From assembly GCA_025200525.1 (NCBI GenBank), contig CM045770.1, positions 90,296,084-90,360,083 of the forward strand: a stretch of DNA of 64,000 nucleotides. The letters run 5' to 3'. This stretch comes from Camellia lanceoleosa. Taxonomy: Eukaryota > Streptophyta > Magnoliopsida > Ericales > Theaceae. The translations under genes and the position numbers were made by a program. Positions within the stretch are counted from its first letter, which is position 1; each line of letters opens with the position of its first letter. Below, in pieces: positions 11,358 through 22,420 of this stretch. Under the pieces are notes generated by a model that saw nothing but the letters and a program-made list of their open reading frames with translations, did not search any database and had not been told where the DNA came from.

Positions 11358-11409
11358 GGAAAGGTGTGCATGAATAAAGGAGTTTTTGAGCCTGTCAAAG
11401 TTGTTGAAC

Positions 11410-11612
11410 CGCCCGAGTGGTCAAATGTGCACTTGAGCGCTGAATTGGAACATCCAGTATTTCAGTTGGAGCTCTGAGATACCAAGACTTTTTTATACCA
11501 CTCGAGCGGTAAGTCTTACACTCGAGCTAAGTGACAGGTGGAAATTTGTTTGCACTGCCTCTACTAGTCTTACCGTTCGATCGGTCATTCTTGTGCTTGA
11601 GCGGTCTTTGCA
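11410..11612. promoter_or_regulatory. Palindrome cluster upstream of TATA (outer 5' LTR)
   Basis: ACCACTCGAGCGGTAAG, ACACTCGAGCTAAG, ACTTGAGCGCT, GTTCGATCGGT and GCTTGAGCGGT are degenerate relatives of CGCTCGAGCG at 30-90-bp spacing. A TATAAAG follows at 11624-11630. The 3' LTR has the same cluster at 37861-38070 and TATAAAG at 38080-38086. Confidence 0.65.
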
Positions 11613-11970
11613 GCCCTGTTTGTTATAAAGTACCGTGGTTGTGCGTTTTAGAGTTTATCCCACCCAGAATTCTTAGAGAGGAATGAAACAAAATTATTCT
11701 ATATTGGAGGGTGTTTATATGTTTGTTTCCTTCACGTATTGAAGTTGATCGATGGATCAACAAGCTTCATATTGACAATCATCAAGGATTTTTTTTTTTT
11801 TTTTCATTCACTTCAAATTTGTTGAGAGACATTAATTGGTGGATTCTGGGGAACTTGAGCCTGAAATTTTGGTGGATTCTGGAGTGACATATTGTCATGG
11901 ATTCGACATCAGTGTTATGGATTTAACGTTGGGCAAAACAATTTTGAAATGAAGACGGTGGTGGAAAAGG

Positions 11971-12640
11971 CACATCGGGTTCAGTTCAATTTGGGCATGG
12001 ATTCATCAGGTAATTGAGGATTCTCATGTGTAATTCCTTTGTCTGCTTAATAAATTATTTTGTGACTTTGGTCCGTGGTTTTTTCACAATTAGAGGTGCC
12101 CTAATTTTGATTTTTTTTCACGTAATATCATTGCATTAATTTGTCATAGTTTGTTTGGTAGATATAATATAATTCTTATTTAATTCAATTAGATCTACTT
12201 GTGTTTGATTGGAGATTGTTATTTATTGCTAAAATTGAATCCTAATTGCAAATCACTATCTCAGGGTTTTTAAGATTTTTCAATTGGTATCAGAGTGGGG
12301 ACACATTGAGTTCAGTCCAATTTGGGCATGGATTCACTAGGTAATTGAGGATTCACGTGTGTAATTCATTTGTCTTCTTAATGGATTGTTTTGTGATTTT
12401 GGTTCGTGATTTTTTTTATCACAATTAAAGGTGCTCCAATTTTGATTTTTTTTCTTCTTTATGTTATATCGTTATGTTGATTTGTCAATGTTTGTTTGGT
12501 AGATATAATTTAATTCTCATTTAATTGAATTAGATCTACTTGTGTTTGATTGGGGATTGTTATTTATTGCTAAAATTGAATCCTAATTGCAAATCACTAT
12601 CTCAGCGTTTTTAAGATTTTTCAATTGGTATTAGAGCGGG
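11971..12640 (+). repeat. 331-bp tandem duplication of LTR 3' part plus primer site
   Basis: The segment from CACATCGGGTTCAGTTCAAT (11971) recurs from CACATTGAGTTCAGTCCAAT (12302), period 331. Each copy ends in the LTR terminus TTTTTCA (12282 and 12623) followed by a tRNA-Met-type primer site: TGGTATCAGAGTG at 12285 and TGGTATTAGAGCG at 12626. The 3' LTR has only one copy. The outer element therefore has two primer sites and two possible LTR ends. Confidence 0.85.
12285..12297 (+). promoter_or_regulatory. Primer-binding site 1 of outer element
   Basis: TGGTATCAGAGTG matches the tRNA-Met-type consensus two bases after the LTR end at 12282. A second copy (TGGTATTAGAGCG) is at 12626-12638. Confidence 0.75.
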
Positions 12641-12698
12641 TTACTCAATCTTTTTTTTTTCAAAACTATAGTAGTGAGATCTTGTTTGATTAGTGATT

Positions 12699-15126
12699 AT
12701 GGATTCAAATTGTAAAGGAATTTTACATTTCCACCACGCCTATTGGCGAATCTAATCACTCTTTTTGGAAAGCTCGGATGAGAGCATTTTTAAAAGCGAT
12801 TGATGAAAAAAGTTTGGCAATTCGTCATGTTTGGATGGACTGTGCCTACAATTACTATTGATGGAATAGCTTTTCTCAATCATGAACCTACAATTACTAT
12901 TGATGGAATAACTTTTCCCAAACTGATTGACAAATGGGACACCGCCGATTACCAAAATAATAGTTGGAATAGTAAAACTATCAATTCCTTGTTTTGCACC
13001 ATCACACCCTAAAAGTTTAGTCATACCTATAATTGCGAAGTTGCAAAAGAGGCATGTGATATCTTAGAAAGTATTCATGAAGGCCCTTCTTTGGTTAAAC
13101 GTTTGATACTTCAAAGGTTCACTACTAGTTTTGAAAATCTTTCTGTGAAAAACAGTGAGACTTTTGATGAATTTTATACCAAAGTTGAGTGAGATTGTGA
13201 AGTCCAACTTCAATTTAGATTAAAAAAAAAAAAAATTTTTGGAATCTAAGATTGTGGGAAAATTTTTGAGATCTTTGCCCTATTGGTTACAACCAAAAGT
13301 TACGGCTATTGAGGAGATTCCTGATGTTAACAACCTCAAGTTGGATCATTTGGTTGGAAATCTCTAAACCTATGAGGCACATATGAATTTAAAAAGAAAC
13401 AAAAAGATGATGTTGCTTTTAGTAGTTCTCATAGAGATGTTAAGAAGTCCGATGAGGATCGTGAGCTTGATTTTGAGACTACGGATGCTTTATAACATGT
13501 TTCAAGAATTCTTTTCAGAAAATGAAACCTAAATCAACTCACAAATCCAAGGGAAAAGAGAGACTTTAAATTGACTCTAAAATGGAGAAGAAGAAAGGAA
13601 AAATATAAGGGAATCCTCAAAGAGTTCAATGCTATGAATACCAAGGTTTTGGCCACTTTGCTCAAGAATGTCCTAACCGGTTAAGGAAGAAGAAAGCCTC
13701 GCTATCACTTGGGATGATGAGTCAGAGTCTGATAAGGATGAAAGCAACAATGAAGTTAACGGCAAAGAGGGGCATGACCAATTTCTTGCTTTCATGGCAA
13801 TTCCTGAGTCGAGGGATGAATGGATTATGCCGAAGGGCAAGCTGAGTATGTACATGGCCAAAATGTTTCCACCCCTTCTTACTTTGATGGATCTAATTAC
13901 CCCGTACTAGAGTGCTAGAATGAGAGTGTATTTATAGCGTGTAATGCAAGCTTTTGGAGAATTATAGAAGAAGGGTATGAGATGCCACATGAACTTGATT
14001 TGGTAACTAACTTAAGAAGGTTAAAGCCTCAAGAGCAATGAAGTGAAGTTAAGTTGTAACACTTTGGATACAACTCAAGAACATTAAAAGAAATACGAGG
14101 TGCTATTTCGGAAAGGGAACAAAATCATATTTCTCATTGTGAGACGACCAAAGAAACATCAAATTCTAATGGTGAATTTCAAGGTACTTCCATTCCTTGT
14201 GCATCAAGTGTGTTGACTCTTCAGATGGAGACTCATTTGTTGATAAGAGTGAGCATGAAAGCTTCACTTCATAGTCCTCTAATGGTGGTAGTGAGTCATC
14301 CAGTGCGAAAGAAGAAATAGATGGTGTGACTATTCATAAAGCTTATGAGATGTTATATAAGCAGAGTTACACCTTGACAAAGATGAATATCAAATTCTCC
14401 ACCAAGTTCACACCAAGAAGAGAGGGAAAAGAGAAAGTAGTGCAAGAGCTCATGGAAGTTCAAATGAAAGTTAGTGTACTCTCAAATGAGATTGAGTCAT
14501 TGATCGCCAAATTGTCCACATGCGAGATGGAGAGAACTCAATTGCTTCATGCTCATGCTAAATTAAAAGAGAAAAATGGTGATCTTAAAAGAGAATTGAA
14601 GACTTGTTCGAAGTCTAAGAAAGAGTTTAAGGTGAAGATTACCCCATTGGAGTTGAAGCTCAAAAGTGTCAAAACTACAAGTTCACCGAGTGTGGATGTG
14701 GATCTTGGTGCTCAACAAATGACCAATGGTCAACGTGGAGTTGGCGTCATCAAAGGACTTGTCTTAACATCCAAAGATTCAACTTCCAAGGATGAAAGCA
14801 CTTAAGGTTTCGTGGCTAGAGGTAATATCAATTCATCTCATTCTTTGTCCCATGATTTAATAGCCAAAAGTACATTCATTTATATTTGTCATCATTATGG
14901 GATTAAGGGTCACATTAGATCTTATTGTTTTGAATTGTCTGAGACCAAACATGATGTGAGGATAATTTTGGATAGACCTTGGAATAGGAGGGTTGTAATT
15001 GAGTCGAGACAGGTTCTCATTGAAGAGGAAGGGAACCACAACGTTAAAACACCACCCAAGAACCGCAATTCACATAGCATTGTCTATACTAAAGCAGTTT
15101 GGGTGAGGAAGCTTGACTTGGCTTGA
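12699..15126 (+). pseudogene. gag: Degenerate, partly duplicated copia-type Gag, outer element
   Basis: The N-terminus starts at 12699. It aligns with the inner gag (SFWKARMRAFLKAIDEK) but has frameshifts near 12805, 13010, 13185 and 13220 and several stops. An in-frame 42-bp duplication (copies from 12845 and 12887) repeats the PTITIDGI stretch. Zinc knuckle 1 (13630-13671) and knuckle 2 (14887-14928) each have their second Cys replaced by Tyr. Between them, about 13850-14320, is a stretch absent from the inner gag; it contains a second capsid-start motif (STPSYFDGSNYP, then ARMRVYL, then WRIIEEGYEMP, in different frames). A coiled-coil frame is open at 14326-14805. The C-terminus ends AVWVRKLDLA, as in the inner element, and no pol follows. 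The Tat element is inserted 16 bp downstream. Confidence 0.82.
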
Positions 15127-16379
15127 CTTATTGACTGCTTATTGTAACATGCCCGGGGGGTACCCATGCGCGTTAAACAGTTCGAACCCTCGGTCTATTT
15201 GATCTAGTCTCACTAGTGCAATGAGAAACATAGAAGAGAGTCCAAATTTGACAACTTTTAGAAAATCCATTTTATTACAAAACCTTTTGCCAGAAATGGA
15301 TTGCATCATCATATCTCAGAAATTAAGAAATCCATGACTCGTGCCAAGGCCATCGTTTGTCATAACCGAAGTTGTTTCGGTTCGGAACCTTAGGTATGAA
15401 AGGGAAATGTCATTAATTGAGCATTCCCATTCGCCCGATCAAAAAATCGGCCTTTACTAAACCATGATATGAATTTTATTTATTTTATATGTTCATATTT
15501 CGATTATTTAATAAATCTTAAAAATTACTATGCGAAACATACAAGTATAGACTATATGTCGTTTGTTTTAGAATAATTTCATTTCATGTAGTTTTGAAAG
15601 AGTTTTGGAGATGTATAACCCAAATAAATTGAGTTTACAAATATGAAAATCAAAACTATTCCAAATTAAGCAACACAACCTCCATCCACGGGCATTCATA
15701 TAGTTATATCAAGTAAGCAAGTAGCCATATGATAGGATGCTTAAACATAATAAGAAAAAAACACACAAACGGAATGCTAAAGCATAAAAACTTACATATT
15801 TACCGACGTCCATCGAACAATTACAAAACAAAGTTAGTAAAACATGCAAGATCTTATATACAAAATCCTAATGCAATTCATTCATGAGATGCAATTAAAG
15901 ATTAAGCTTCTAAGATATGACATATGAATCATCTCAAGAACATGAGGTAGCACACTAAATAGGAATTGATTAAATCCATAAATGCAAACTTAGCCGAATC
16001 AAGATGCATGAAACATAGATGCAAAGCATGGATATAACGACAAAAAATAAAATAAAATAAACATGATGCATATTTACAAATAAGGAAAACAAGTAAAAGA
16101 ACAAGGTAGAAGGAAGTGGGGCAGGAAATTATTACAACATTTTGAATAAATTATTACAAACCAAATTAGAGGGGGGTGAGGAGAATATTACAACAAAATA
16201 AAAACCTCATAATATACTCAAAATAAAATAAACAAACGAAAAAAAAAGTCTCACGTGCCTTATAAACCATCGGAAGTTGGTTAACATCAGAAGACAACAC
16301 CGTTTTGTCCAAAAGAAGCTAACCGGCCGGCCAACTAGGCCAAGCAAAACCTGTCTTATTGCGAAACCAAGAAATGGAA

Positions 16380-17010
16380 CAAACAAGAAATATGTAAGTG
16401 ACTCAACTAACTACTACCGGTTAGATTAAAAACAAGAAAACAAATAAAAAGTGTAAACTTACAACAAACTAACATGAACTTAAAACAAGAAAATAAATAT
16501 AAGATAGAACATGTAAGATTACAACAAAACTAATATGTGACTAATACAAGAAAAATATAAGTTAAGAAATGTAAGATTACAACATAATTACTATGAAACT
16601 AAAACAAAAAAAAAACAAAAAACAAATATAAGATACAACATACAAGATTACAACAAAACTAACATGAATCTAATATTTAAAAAAAAGGAAAGAAAAAAGA
16701 AGCAAATCTGAGGTAGAACATGTAAGATTACAACAAAACTAATATAAGACTAATACAAGAAAAGTATAAATTAGGAAATGCAAGATTACAACACAATTAC
16801 TATAAAACTAAAATAAGAAATATAAGATAGAACATGCAAGATTACAACTGAACTTAAAACAAGAAAGCAAATATGAGGTAGAACATGCAAGATTTCAACA
16901 AAACTAATATGAAATTAAAACAAGTGAATAAAAATAAATAAATAATTATGAGCTAAACAAACCACTTAGATTACAACAACACACTATGAAATATAAAGTA
17001 AGAAAATAAA
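16380..17010. repeat. Tandem/interspersed repeats in Tat LTR (left copy)
   Basis: Units of roughly 60-120 bp share AGATAGAACATGCAAGATTA, CAACAAAACTAA(C/T)ATGA, AAGAAAAATATAAG and GGAAATGCAAGATTACAAC. The right LTR has the same zone at about 34080-34990 but longer, with more units and a poly(A) run. Confidence 0.75.
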
Positions 17011-17418
17011 TATGAGATAGAAAATATAAGAAAATGAAAGACTAGAAATTCACATTCCAAAGAAAGATTGAACTTCTTGATTTCCAAACTTCCTCTTGAT
17101 CACCCTCAAGTTTAGGAAGTGTGTTCTCAATCCTCAATTTGAAACTAGAATGGAACTCTGGGTATGTATGGTGGAAAAGTGGCTAACGATCTTATTTTTT
17201 CTCACTTTCAACAACACTCACGCTTTCTTTTGATCAATCACTATTGAAATGTAGCTAGTTCAGAATTTTTGAAGGAGTTTTGGGTGTAGGAAAGATGGAA
17301 TTTCAGTTTGTATGGAAGGTATAGGGCATATTGTAAAAGATAAGAGTATTTTTTGGCTCCAAAACTCATTTTTTCTCTCTTTTTTCATCATTTTCTCACT
17401 CTTTTCTCTTCAATTTCG

Positions 17419-17420
17419 TG

Positions 17421-17450
<30 letters not shown>
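17419..17450. repeat. (TC)n microsatellite
   Basis: CTCTCTCTCT run in the left Tat LTR; it is much shorter in the right LTR (about 35389-35396). Confidence 0.85.
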
Positions 17451-17458
<8 letters not shown>

Positions 17459-17762
17459 TGATCATTCTATATAGGCAATGAGGGAGAGTGAAGGCCAAAA
17501 AGAAGGTGAGAGACAATGTGGGAGATAAGAATATGATAGGAGGACAAATTTTCAAGGTGGTTGCATGGGATACTCCTTTATGAATGTAAACAAAACCTCT
17601 TTTTGACAATGGGGGATGATTAGGTATGTATTTGGTGGTATATAGATCGGCCAATGGGGTAGGGGAGTGTCCCACACACAAGAAAAAAATGTAAAAAATA
17701 TATCTTTGTCTGCTGGTTTGAAATGGTCAAATATTATTTGAGGGGAAATATAGCACAATGTA

Positions 17763-17833
17763 AAGCTTTGGCAGAGTGGTTAAGGTGTTGTGTGTGGAGT
17801 CTTAGGTTAGGGGTTCAAACCCCTTCACCAGCA
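17763..17833 (+). other. tRNA-like (Ser/Leu-type) Pol III box pair in Tat LTR
   Basis: TGGCAGAGTGGTTAAGG is a good Pol III A box in the style of tRNA-Ser/Leu. About 30 bases later AGGGGTTCAAACCCCT gives a perfect T-arm with a GGTTCAAAC B box. The bases that would form the acceptor stem (before TGG and after the T-arm) do not pair, and no clear anticodon stem or long variable arm is present. It is therefore not a functional tRNA; a tRNA-derived SINE head or tRNA remnant captured by the LTR fits better. The right LTR has the same segment at 35710-35780, with the A box damaged by a 2-base loss. Confidence 0.6.
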
Positions 17834-18333
17834 TTCCTTAAATTCATATTTTTTTAGGTAAAGACAAGTCAGCGCCACGTCATTAGCAAGGACCAATCTA
17901 GTCGTGCCATGTCAGCAAGACCACCACGTTAGCGTTCCAGTCAGCATTGACAGAATATTCTGCACGTGGATAGAATATTCCCTGACTTAACAGAATATTC
18001 CCTCACATAACAGAATATTCCATGAGTTTACAATTTGGCCCAGAAATTTCAAATAATTATGCTGTAACCCAGATTTCGAGATAATTTTTCAATGAGGCTC
18101 CTGGAAGTGTAAAGAAGGTTGATCCTAGCTAAACGAACCATTCTGGACACAACCGTGAGGTCAGAATATGCCCTTGGAAAGGTAATTTGTGGTTGTTTAG
18201 GGTTGGAGATATGGCTCAAATTGTTAGTTTTCTTATTGAGGATTCTGTGAGAGCACCTTCTTGTTTTGTCATCATAGGGTAATCAAAAGAAAGCGCCTAA
18301 GTCTTAGGATTAGTCAAAAATGCGGTGTCTACA

Positions 18334-18349
18334 GTTGTCCCTCTTTGAC
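18334..18349 (-). promoter_or_regulatory. Polypurine tract of Tat element
   Basis: On the minus strand AAAGAGGGACAAC directly precedes the 3' LTR start TGTAGACACC. Confidence 0.7.
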
Positions 18350-18739
18350 AGAGCTCAAAGTCATTTCTTAACGTGAGTGAATGTCAAAGCCCAAAGACGA
18401 CCTTTTTGACAAGGCTATAAGACTTGGGCAAACAAACAAGATGTAGATGCAATTGGTTGAACCTGGAGGTTGCCTATGTATCCCTTTGCAAGGAATCAAA
18501 CCAGCATAGTTCAGGGGCAGAATGCAAATGACTTGCTCAAAATGTAGTTTGAAAGTTGGACTTACATGCTTCGCAAAGCTAGTTGTTTGAAAATTCAAGA
18601 TTTATGCAATGCAATGTCATGGAGTGATAATAAAGATATGAAGATGGAAACATGAGAGACAAGCTTTGTGCAAATGATATGAAACATAACAGGGGTGCAT
18701 CGTACTAAATGTGCCACAAGATCTCATACAAATGTGCCA
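18350..18739 (-). other. Non-coding 3' region of Tat element next to the minisatellite
   Basis: No ORF of note is visible. It is unique-looking sequence between the polypurine tract and the first recognisable minisatellite-like units (GAACTCGAAATCCAAA at about 18747 and 18799). Confidence 0.5.
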
Positions 18740-19628
18740 CAACACAAATGATAGGTGAACTCGAAATCCAAATGTGTCTTACACGAGAAGAGAAAATAAT
18801 GAACTCGAAATCCAAACGTGTTTCACACAGGAGGAGGTATAGTGGTGTAACCAACAGATGTTCCTAACTGTATTTCATACGGAGAAGATGGAGGTAAACA
18901 TCAAATACTAACACGTTTCACGTGAAAGGAACAAAGGTGGTGAAACCAACAACGTATCTAACCGTATCTCACATGGAGAGGGAGAATGATTTAATCGAGT
19001 AAACATCAAATTCTAACATGTTTCACGTGAAAGGAATAAATGTGGTATAATCAACAGACGTACCTAATCATATCTGATATGGAAAGGGGAAAGGTTTTAA
19101 CCAGGTAAACATCAAATCCTAACAAGTTTCACGTGAAAGGAACAAAGGTGGTGTAACAAACAGACGTACCTAACTGTATCTCATACAAAAAAGGGGGAAG
19201 GTTTTAACCAGGTAAACATCAAATCTTAACATGTTTCACGTGAAAGGAACAAAGATGGTGTAACCAACAGATATACCTAACCGTATCTCATACAGAAAGA
19301 GGGAAGGTTTTAACCAGGTAAACATCAAATCCTAACACGTTTTATGTTAAAGGTGCAAAGGTAGTGTAACCAACAGACGTACCTAACCGTATCTCATATG
19401 GAAAGGGAGAAGGTTTTAACCAGGTAAACATCAAATCTTAACACGTTTTATGTGAAAAGAACAAAGTTAGTGTAACCAATAGACGTACCTAACCGTATCT
19501 CATACGGAAAGGGGAAAGGTTTTAACCAAATAAACATAAAATCCTAACACGTTTCACGTGAAAGGAACAAATGTGGTGTAACCAACAGACGTACCTAACC
19601 GTATCTCATACAGAAAGGGGAAGGTTTT
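18740..19628. repeat. 106-bp minisatellite in the 3' region of the Tat element (part 1)
   Basis: The anchor GGTTTTAACC recurs at 19093, 19200, 19306, 19412, 19518 and 19623, giving periods of 107, 106, 106, 106 and 105 bp; more diverged units precede it from about 18740. Each unit carries GTAAACATCAAATCCTAAC, the dyad TTTCACGTGAAA (G-box core CACGTG), CCAACAGACGTACCTAACCG and the dyad CCGTAT-CTC-ATACGG. The array is interrupted by a solo LTR at 19629 and resumes at 22421. Tandem repeats between pol and the 3' LTR are known in Tat/Ogre elements and can seed satellite DNA. Confidence 0.92.
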
Positions 19629-20220
19629 TGTCAAGACCTAAACCCGTCCTTATAGATTAAGGTCATAACCGACCAGTAATCATGAGATTACCTACGGCCT
19701 CAAACCAAAACAAATATATAGCAACAGAGTAAAGGGGCCAAAATAGAAGCAAACTTAAAAATTTTGTCCAATGAGCTATGCTTACATGGCATGTCAAAAC
19801 ATTTCACATATACTTAATAATAACTCACACCATATACCAGTAGTTAACATCTTGTATACCCAGGATCATTCAAACACATAGTTGGCCATGCCAAAAGCTT
19901 ATACACATAAATGGTCTATCATGACCAATAGAAGTAGCAAAAGAAATACAAAAGATCATAAACAAAGCCTCTTGCGTGAGGCACCTAGGCTGACTTTACA
20001 AAACTCGAGTTCCTTTCTTAAATTCCACTAAGGCTGGGGTTGAACGTCCCTTTGCTCACCTACATACATATAAATAAGAGTGAGTTAATGCCCAGTGAAT
20101 AATATTAAAATAAAGAGGTTAATGAATGAGGTTCGTTCATAAATGAATCGTACTTATAATGTACACATTTGAACCACTATTCTTATTCACACTAGATTTA
20201 CAAATCTCAACAAAGCAAAA

Positions 20221-20795
20221 CGACCTTGGGTCCAACACATCATATTCACATGCAAAACGACCTAAGGTCCAATTCTTATAAAAAACAATATGACCTCGGG
20301 TCCATCAATACGAAACGACCTTTGGTCAAATTCAAACATATCAAATGGCCTCGGGCCCAATTCAAATATATCAAGCGTATCAAACGGCCTCAGGCCCATT
20401 CTTTTTATATTCATATCCATACGTATTTCATATTCATGATCATGATCCCTTTCATTCAAACAGCCTTTGGCCCATCATGGTATTCAAACATATCAAATGA
20501 CATATTCAAATGGCCTTTGGCCCATCTTTACATTCATGTTTAACGGCTTTTGGCCCAATCGTTCATATCCGATGGCCTTTGGCCCAATCATTCATGTCAA
20601 ACGGCCTTTGGCCTAATCATTCATGCCCAACGGCCTTTGGCCCAATCATTCTTGAATCTAATCATTCATGTCAAACGGCCTTTGGCCCAATCATTCATGT
20701 GCAACGGCCTTAGGCCCAATCATTTATGTCCAACGGCCTTAGGCCCAATTCAGATATATCAAACATATTAATGGCAAACGGCAAACGACCTTATA
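20221..20795. repeat. Hairpin minisatellite (GRCC-nnn-GGYC units, 29-bp core period)
   Basis: Sixteen units begin at about 20221, 20260, 20291, 20317, 20346, 20385, 20461, 20511, 20544, 20573, 20602, 20631, 20676, 20705, 20734 and 20786. Each has a 4-bp inverted repeat with a 3-base loop followed by CAATCATTCATGTCAAA-like sequence. The first four have GACC-nnn-GGTC, nearly all later ones GGCC-nnn-GGCC. The period is 29 bp in the homogeneous part. Confidence 0.88.
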
Positions 20796-21146
20796 CAAAA
20801 TTAGACATATAGAATACTCATTCATATTTCAAATCAACAAATCCATGAAGCTTATACAGAAGTAGCCTTCGGAAAGTAACATACTTGAAAATATCTTTAC
20901 TAAGATATTACTCACAATGTTTTGCCGGTAGATTTGCACTTGAGCTCGACCCTATACATTACATAACACATATGGGTCACAAATGATTCAATTCGTTCTT
21001 AATTTAGATATTCCTCTTAGGCTCCTTTTTTATCATTTTAACTCATCCACAATGCTCGATGCATGCCTAAGAGTGCTTAGAAATGAAAGAGAACGGATAA
21101 CAAATCATAAAATCACTTTTCAAAATATCTGAAACAGGGATCCCCG

Positions 21147-21370
21147 CTTGAGCGCAGCTTTCGCCGCTCGAGCGGACACCTTTAGCCTGTAAAAGTACTG
21201 GTTACTTCATTTTCATGCTCGAGCATGACTTCGGATGCTTGAGCTGAGAGTCAAACTACATGGCTCCCTACTCGAGCGTGAATCTCCCCACTCGAGTGAA
21301 CGCCCATGTCTGCAAAAGTTCTGGGAACCAACATTCCACGCTCGAATGGCCCTTTCCTCGCTCGAGCGGA
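21147..21370. promoter_or_regulatory. CGCTCGAGCG-type palindrome cluster in gypsy solo LTR
   Basis: CCGCTCGAGCGGAC, CATGCTCGAGCATGA, CTACTCGAGCGTGA, CCACTCGAGTGAAC, CACGCTCGAATGG and CTCGCTCGAGCGGAC occur within 220 bp. The same kind of cluster occurs in the copia-like LTRs and in the LTR at 61231-61545. Confidence 0.75.
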
Positions 21371-22420
21371 CATGCCAAATTCTGGAATTTCCAGAACTGG
21401 TTTTGAAGTTTAAATTCGACATTCAAAGGCCCAAAACTCATGTTCTTGGTTCAAAAATGTGGAAACACATCATATATCATAAGGATGTAAGCAATATGAG
21501 GCTAATTATTCAAAATCCATAATCATACTCTCAAATTAATCAACATTTCTCTTGTGTGGTTGAAACCCATGCATTCAAACTTCATATAATCTCCATATCT
21601 CCATTAATCAAACATGCATGTCAATTTTGACTCCAATTCTAGCACAAATGGCACTTATAATCATGAAACTCATGTAGATTATGCATGCATGAGAGATTTG
21701 GTGCCCAATTCTCCTTGTTTAACATGATTCATGCTCAAATATGCAAATTCATAGCAATTCTTTGCATGTATGTACATAAAAGATTCCAATTCTTCAATTT
21801 CATCTCAATTTATGTTCTTGACCACCATCAAACCTTGAATTCACAATATTACAAACTTAATTCATAAATCTTTGCTCAAATACTCACATATGAGCTTCAA
21901 TTCTTCCAAATTATAGCAAATTCTTAAGCCTAGCCTCTCAAAGCTTGAGCTCCTTAGCAAGATCTTCAAGATTGGCCCTTCTCTCTCTCTAAACTCGGTT
22001 CTCTCTCGCTCTCTCTCTCTCTGAGGTATGATTTTAGCCAAATGAGTTCAAAGAGAGGAACTAAGTGTATATAAGCCTATTTATAGGCTCTCTTAATCAC
22101 ACTTCATTAACACTAATTAATTGAGCACCATTACATCAGTTTAATCTAATTAATCTGATCCAAATCAATTTTCAATTAAATTTCACCGTAGGCTCTAAAA
22201 ATTACACTAATCACAATGGCGTAATCAATTTCAGTTTCTGTGACCGATAAGGCCTTCAATTTAAATTCTAAAGCAGATAATCAAACAGATTTTTCTACGG
22301 TGAACAGATAGAAATTCAAAACCACATATATTCATATAAATGGCACTCAAAATCATATCAAACACATAATCACAATCATAATCAAGATTAATTAGTATAA
22401 CACGGACCAGGGTTATCACA

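Larger units (their letters stand above)
5428..12282 (+). repeat. 5' LTR of outer copia-like element (split by the inner element)
   Basis: The parts are 5428-5576 and 11358-12282. They align in order with the 3' LTR (37699-38287 plus 46406-46851). The LTR begins TGTTAGG and ends ...TTTTTCA just before ATTGGTATCAGAG. Its second part carries a palindrome cluster (11410-11612) and a TATAAAG box (11624-11630). Its last third is tandemly duplicated with the primer site (11971-12640). Confidence 0.85.
15143..18333 (-). repeat. 3' LTR of Tat element (left copy)
   Basis: It runs from TGTAACATGCCCGG to GCGGTGTCTACA. It lacks the ~35-bp segment with CAGAGTCGCCACC found in the right LTR at about 33000. 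It carries a repeat-rich zone (16380-17000), a (TC)n tract (17419-17450), a tRNA-like segment (17763-17833) and four AGAATATTCC-type repeats (about 17950-18030). Confidence 0.9.
19629..22420 (-). mobile_element. Solo LTR of a Ty3-gypsy (Tekay/Del-like) element, minus strand
   Basis: The plus-strand ends are TGTCAAGACCTAAACC and CAGGGTTATCACA; on the minus strand it reads TGTGATAACCC...GGTTTAGGTCTTGACA. A perfect 5-bp target duplication GTTTT flanks it (19624-19628 and 22421-22425), and the minisatellite reads through if it is removed. Its ends resemble the LTR at 59217-62710 (TGTAACAACCCC...GGTTTAGGTTGTGACA). With no internal region, it is a solo LTR left by LTR-LTR recombination. It contains a hairpin minisatellite (20221-20760) and a palindrome cluster (21147-21370). 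A minus-strand TATAAATA sits at about 22077-22084. Confidence 0.92.

Noticed and set aside
17763..17833. Functional tRNA gene
   Set aside because: A and B boxes are present, but the acceptor arms do not pair and no anticodon or long variable arm can be formed.
20226..20771. Repeat protein encoded by the GGCC array
   Set aside because: The frames exist only because the 29-bp units lack stops in some frames; period 29 is not a multiple of 3, so several frames give similar pseudo-repeats.
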